Part shown: in pieces, positions 7,175 through 9,649 of the stretch
Position numbering within the stretch: the first letter of the stretch is position 1
Layout of the letters: the number at the start of each line of letters is the position of its first letter
Source of the DNA: Sphingomonas sanxanigenens
Lineage (GTDB): Bacteria > Pseudomonadota > Alphaproteobacteria > Sphingomonadales > Sphingomonadaceae
Length of the DNA stretch: 9,649 nt
Assembly: GCA_003240855.1 (NCBI GenBank)
Contig: QFNN01000113.1
Span: forward strand, 1 to 9,649
Direction: 5' to 3'
Notes under the pieces: generated by a model
Seen by the model: the letters and a program-made list of their open reading frames with translations, nothing else
Database searches by the model: none
Told to the model about the DNA's origin: nothing
Position numbers and translations under genes: made by a program

Positions 7175-7182
7175 CCTCCTTA
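7175..7182 (-). promoter_or_regulatory. Stop codon / Shine-Dalgarno overlap coupling two genes
   Basis: On the minus strand the bases read TAAGGAGG. TAA (7182-7180) is the sugar dehydrogenase stop, and AGGAGG (7180-7175) is the peroxidase ribosome binding site, 4 nt (GGGC) before ATG at 7170. A terminating ribosome would occupy the site used for reinitiation, the usual geometry for translational coupling. Confidence 0.7.
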
Positions 7183-8757
7183 CGCCGTCGGCTTCTTCTC
7201 CACGATGAAGATATCGCCATCGGCATCGACGATATAGAGGTTCGCGGCATTGTCCTGGCCGAAGCTGACGACATTGTTGATCGTGCCGACATCGGGCGTG
7301 AAGCCGCCGTTGCGCAGACGGAAGTTCTCCGCCTTGATCGTGCTGCCCCGCGCGATCGACTGGGTCGGCACGCTCCACACATTGCCAGTCGCCGCATCGC
7401 CGAAATAATAGTTGAGCTGCAGGCTCGTCACTGCGCCGCGATAGACATAGCCGCCGATGATCGCGCTGCCCTGCTGGCCGCCTGTTCCATGCGCATATTC
7501 GAGGATCGGCGGGATCAGCCCCGTGGTGTCGCCGCCAACGAAGCTGTGCGTCCCTTCAAGGATCGGCCAGCCGAAATTGGGCGCGGTTCCAGCAGTGCCA
7601 TAATCGGAAGGCAGCAGGAGATCCGCTTCCTCCCAGCTATTTTCGCCCTGATCGCCGATAAGCAGCCCGGTGGCGAACTCGAACGAAGCGCGCTTGGGGT
7701 TGCGGAAGCCATAGGCGATCACCTCGGGCGCCCCGCCGCTCGTGGCGTAAGGATTGCCCGTGGGAATCGCATAATCCTTGTTCGCGTCGTTCGGGAAGGA
7801 ATCAGTCGCCGGATCGATGCGCAGCACCTTGCCGAGCAGGCTGCTCTTGTTCTGCGCATTGCCATCCGAGTCGCTCGGGCTGCCGCCGTCGCCTGTGGTG
7901 ATGTACAGATAATTGTCGGCGCCGAAGCCGATCCAGCCGCCATAGTGTGCGTTGCGCGGGTGCGGGATCTGCATGATCACATCCGCAGTCGACGTGTCGG
8001 CCTGATCGTTGTTGCTCGCCAGCGTCTTGTACTTCCGGATTTCGATCGCGCCGGAAGCGTTGGTCAGGAACACATAGAAGGTTCTGTCGGTCGCGAAGTT
8101 CGGCGAAAGCGTGAAGCCGAGCAGACCGCGCTCGCCGTCAGTCGAGATTTCCGCGCTCACGTCAAGCAAGGTGGTCGTCGCCGCCGGGTTGCTCGCCTTG
8201 GGGTCGAGGATCTTGATCCGCCCCGTCCGCTCGACGACATAAACCCGCCCGCTGCCATCGGTCACCGGGTAGACATAGACGGGCTGGTTGAAGCCCGTGC
8301 CGACACGGCGCACCCGCACATCGGCATCGGGCTTGATAACGGTGACGTAAACGGTCTGGTTCACCGGAGTCGTGCCGTCGGTGACCGTCAACTGGACGAC
8401 ATAGACATTGTCCTTGTTCGCGTCCTGCGGATTGCCGAAGTCGGGCGGCGACTTGAAGGACAGGCCGCCGCTGCTGGTGACAGTGAAGAAGCTCTGGTCG
8501 TCTCCACCGGTGATGGTGAAGCTCAGCGTCTTGCCCGCAGGGCCGGTCGCCGTCGCGATATAAAAGACGCCCGACGATCCTGAGTCGACCGACCAGGTGG
8601 TCGGCGACGTGAATACGGGCGTGCTCGAAGTGGGAGTGGGGGTTGGCGTCGGGGTCGGCGTGGGCGTCGACGAACCACCGCCGCCGCAAGCCGCAAGCGC
8701 AAGCGCCGCCATCGTCGCGATGACATAGCGGGACGCGGAACTACCGAGACGAACCAT
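7180..8757 (-). CDS. PQQ-dependent sugar dehydrogenase, cadherin-domain lipoprotein
   Basis: The 525-residue product is a predicted periplasm-facing lipoprotein of the glucose/sorbosone dehydrogenase (six-bladed beta-propeller) family, which oxidises aldoses with pyrroloquinoline quinone. Residues 1-24 form a lipoprotein signal ending in LALAAC, with C24 as the lipidated residue. Then come GGGGSS and a Thr-Pro tract (31-43), a cadherin/Ig-like beta domain (about 47-142), and the propeller (about 146-520). Propeller hallmarks are NAHYGGWIGFG (H271 as candidate catalytic base), YLYITTGDGG, GNAQNKSSLLGKVLRIDP, GFRNPKR (R352, R356), IGDQGENSWEE and NFGWPILEG. Glycine after C24, not aspartate, is compatible with outer-membrane sorting, fitting its place 69 bp after lolD. 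Tandem ATG codons occur at 8760 and 8757; GGGAG is 3 nt from the first and 6 nt from the second, so 8757 is preferred. A TTG at 8793 precedes that site and is unlikely. True substrate is unknown; no pqq gene is in the window. Confidence 0.9.
   Translation of the reverse strand: MVRLGSSASRYVIATMAALALAACGGGGSSTPTPTPTPTPTPTSSTPVFTSPTTWSVDSGSSGVFYIATATGPAGKTLSFTITGGDDQSFFTVTSSGGLSFKSPPDFGNPQDANKDNVYVVQLTVTDGTTPVNQTVYVTVIKPDADVRVRRVGTGFNQPVYVYPVTDGSGRVYVVERTGRIKILDPKASNPAATTTLLDVSAEISTDGERGLLGFTLSPNFATDRTFYVFLTNASGAIEIRKYKTLASNNDQADTSTADVIMQIPHPRNAHYGGWIGFGADNYLYITTGDGGSPSDSDGNAQNKSSLLGKVLRIDPATDSFPNDANKDYAIPTGNPYATSGGAPEVIAYGFRNPKRASFEFATGLLIGDQGENSWEEADLLLPSDYGTAGTAPNFGWPILEGTHSFVGGDTTGLIPPILEYAHGTGGQQGSAIIGGYVYRGAVTSLQLNYYFGDAATGNVWSVPTQSIARGSTIKAENFRLRNGGFTPDVGTINNVVSFGQDNAANLYIVDADGDIFIVEKKPTA
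8629..8667 (-). repeat. Hexanucleotide tract coding a Thr-Pro linker
   Basis: The 39 bases encode thirteen alternating Thr and Pro residues (31-43 of the sugar dehydrogenase), using near-repeats of a 6-nt unit with varying third positions. The tract forms an extended flexible tether between the lipidated N-terminus and the cadherin-like domain. Changes in unit number stay in frame, so length variation would alter tether length without breaking the gene. Confidence 0.75.
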
Positions 8758-8826
8758 CATTTTCTCCCTGATCGCCGCCGGGGGACGCGGCAATAATCAC
8801 TGTTCTTGTTCAAAGCCGGCCCTGAT

Positions 8827-9516
8827 CTAGCTTTCAAGCAGGCCTTCATGCAAACGCACGATACGGTCCATACGCGCGGCGAGCCGTTCATTATGCGTCG
8901 CGACCAGCGCGGCGGAACCCTCTTCACGCACCAGAGCCAGAAACTGCGCCAGCACGATATCGGCCGTCGCCTCGTCTAGATTGCCGGTCGGCTCGTCGGC
9001 CAGCACCAGCGCAGGCCGGTTGGCCAGCGCGCGGGCGACGGCGACGCGCTGCTGCTCGCCGCCGGAAAGCTGCGAGGGCCGGTGCGACAGGCGGTGGCCA
9101 AGCCCCAGCGCGCCGAGCAACGCCGCCGCCCGCTCGCGCGCGGCGACCGGATCGGCGCCGTGGATGAGCTGGGGCAGGATCACATTCTCGCTCGCGTCGA
9201 AATCGGGCAGCAGGTGATGAAACTGATAGACGAAGCCAAGCGCGTCGCGCCTTACCCGCGTGCGCCCGTCGGCATTGAGCTTCGCCGCTTCCTCGCCCTT
9301 TATGCGGATCGAACCGCCAAAGCCGCCCTCGAGCAGCCCGACCGCCTGAAGCAGCGTCGACTTGCCCGAGCCGCTCGGCCCCAGCAGCGCAACGATCTCG
9401 CCCGGCGCGACGACAAGATCGACGCCGCGCAGCACATGGATGGTCTCGCCGCCCTGCGTAAAACTGCGCTTCAGGGCTGTGACGCCCAGCACTTCGCCCG
9501 CCATCGGCTCACTCAT
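8827..9516 (-). CDS. lolD: Lipoprotein-releasing ABC transporter ATP-binding protein LolD
   Basis: The 229-residue ATPase powers the LolCDE (or LolDF) complex, which extracts mature lipoproteins from the outer leaflet of the inner membrane and hands them to LolA. All ABC motifs are present: Walker A GPSGSGKST (46-54), Q-loop Q98 in VYQFHHLLPDF, signature LSGGEQQ (150-156), Walker B LVLADEP (170-176) with E175, D-loop GNLDEAT and switch H208 in ATHNE. VYQFHHLLPDFDASENV and the LRGVDL start match LolD more closely than MacB or FtsE, and the neighbouring permease settles it. The length is usual for the family. The ATG at 9516 lies inside the end of the permease gene with an 8-nt overlap, ATGAGTGA, typical of coupled ABC subunits. 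An AGG about 9 nt upstream may assist initiation. Confidence 0.96.
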   Translation of the reverse strand: MSEPMAGEVLGVTALKRSFTQGGETIHVLRGVDLVVAPGEIVALLGPSGSGKSTLLQAVGLLEGGFGGSIRIKGEEAAKLNADGRTRVRRDALGFVYQFHHLLPDFDASENVILPQLIHGADPVAARERAAALLGALGLGHRLSHRPSQLSGGEQQRVAVARALANRPALVLADEPTGNLDEATADIVLAQFLALVREEGSAALVATHNERLAARMDRIVRLHEGLLES

Positions 9517-9649
9517 AGCGCAGCACCTGCACGGGATCGGTGCTCGCCGCCTTAAAGGCCGGATAGAGCGTCGCGAGGATCGAGAAGATCAGCGCCATCA
9601 CCACGATGCCGATCACCTCGACCGGATCGGTGCGCGAGGGCAGCTCGGT
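9509..9649 (-). CDS. LolC/LolE-type lipoprotein-releasing permease (5' partial)
   Basis: Only the last 46 codons are in the window; the gene continues off the right edge. The frame reads TELPSRTDPVEVIGIVVMAL, one C-terminal membrane helix of about 20 hydrophobic residues, then ATLYPAFKAASTDPVQVLRYE and a TGA stop. The ending DPVxxLRYE after a YPA-x-xA turn is the hallmark C-terminus of LolC/LolE FtsX-like permeases. The permease forms the inner-membrane channel partner of LolD. The visible part cannot distinguish LolC from LolE, or from the single-permease LolF arrangement, so no symbol is given. Its stop codon overlaps the lolD start by 8 nt, showing that the two are one operon. Confidence 0.93.
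   Translation of the reverse strand, partial: TELPSRTDPVEVIGIVVMALIFSILATLYPAFKAASTDPVQVLRYE

Noticed and set aside
7048..8583. A 511-codon open frame on the plus strand opposite the sugar dehydrogenase and peroxidase
   Set aside because: It spans two real minus-strand genes, crosses their junction, and gives an Arg/Ile/Ala-rich product with no motifs. This is a composition artefact.
8758..8793. A TTG start at 8793 for the sugar dehydrogenase
   Set aside because: It would put the good GGGAG ribosome binding site inside the coding region and add charged residues before a standard lipoprotein signal.
1..9649. A mobile element, CRISPR array, toxin-antitoxin pair, phage or defence system
   Set aside because: I looked for transposase or integrase motifs, terminal inverted repeats, regularly spaced repeats, tRNA-like cloverleaves and small paired genes and found none. 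All genes but the 93-residue one belong to known housekeeping or metabolic families.

Overview
The window looks like chromosomal core and near-core sequence from an alphaproteobacterium, most likely a sphingomonad (Sphingomonadales). The evidence is high GC with strong G/C preference at third codon positions, a DnaE that opens like sphingomonad polymerases as I remember them, and the combination of lolC/E-lolD, a thioredoxin-type glutathione peroxidase, a PQQ sugar dehydrogenase lipoprotein and a PA0069-type radical SAM protein. The genus assignment is from recall, not a search.

Layout, left to right. Positions 3-869 (+) hold the 3' part of a radical SAM gene whose start lies outside the window. 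It converges, with only 5 bp between stop codons, on an AlkK-like fatty-acyl-CoA ligase (875-2473, -). The ligase lies 58 bp downstream of dnaE (2532-6008, -), the replicative DNA polymerase III alpha subunit. A 158-bp region (6009-6166) separates dnaE from a divergent small gene (6167-6448, +) for a 93-residue protein of unknown function. A 245-bp convergent gap (6449-6693) holds an inverted repeat but no gene I can support. Next, on the minus strand, come glutathione peroxidase (6694-7170), a PQQ-dependent sugar dehydrogenase lipoprotein (7180-8757), lolD (8827-9516) and the last 46 codons of a lolC/lolE permease (9509-9649, continuing off the window).

How the genes relate. The right-hand minus-strand cluster reads in transcription order lolC/E - lolD - sugar dehydrogenase - glutathione peroxidase. 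The permease stop and lolD start overlap by 8 nt, and the dehydrogenase stop codon runs into the peroxidase Shine-Dalgarno, so both pairs are probably translationally coupled. LolCDE-type transporters release lipoproteins toward the outer membrane, and the dehydrogenase is itself a predicted lipoprotein, so the cluster sets an export component beside a plausible client. dnaE and the acyl-CoA ligase may be co-transcribed but share no obvious pathway.

I see no mobile element, CRISPR array, tRNA, rRNA, phage gene or defence system, and no convincing new multi-gene system. The points most worth a second look are the 93-residue protein, the complete loss of PHP metal ligands in DnaE, the cadherin-like domain on the sugar dehydrogenase, and small repeats in the two intergenic regions flanking the 93-residue gene. 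No stretch over 300 bp lacks a gene.
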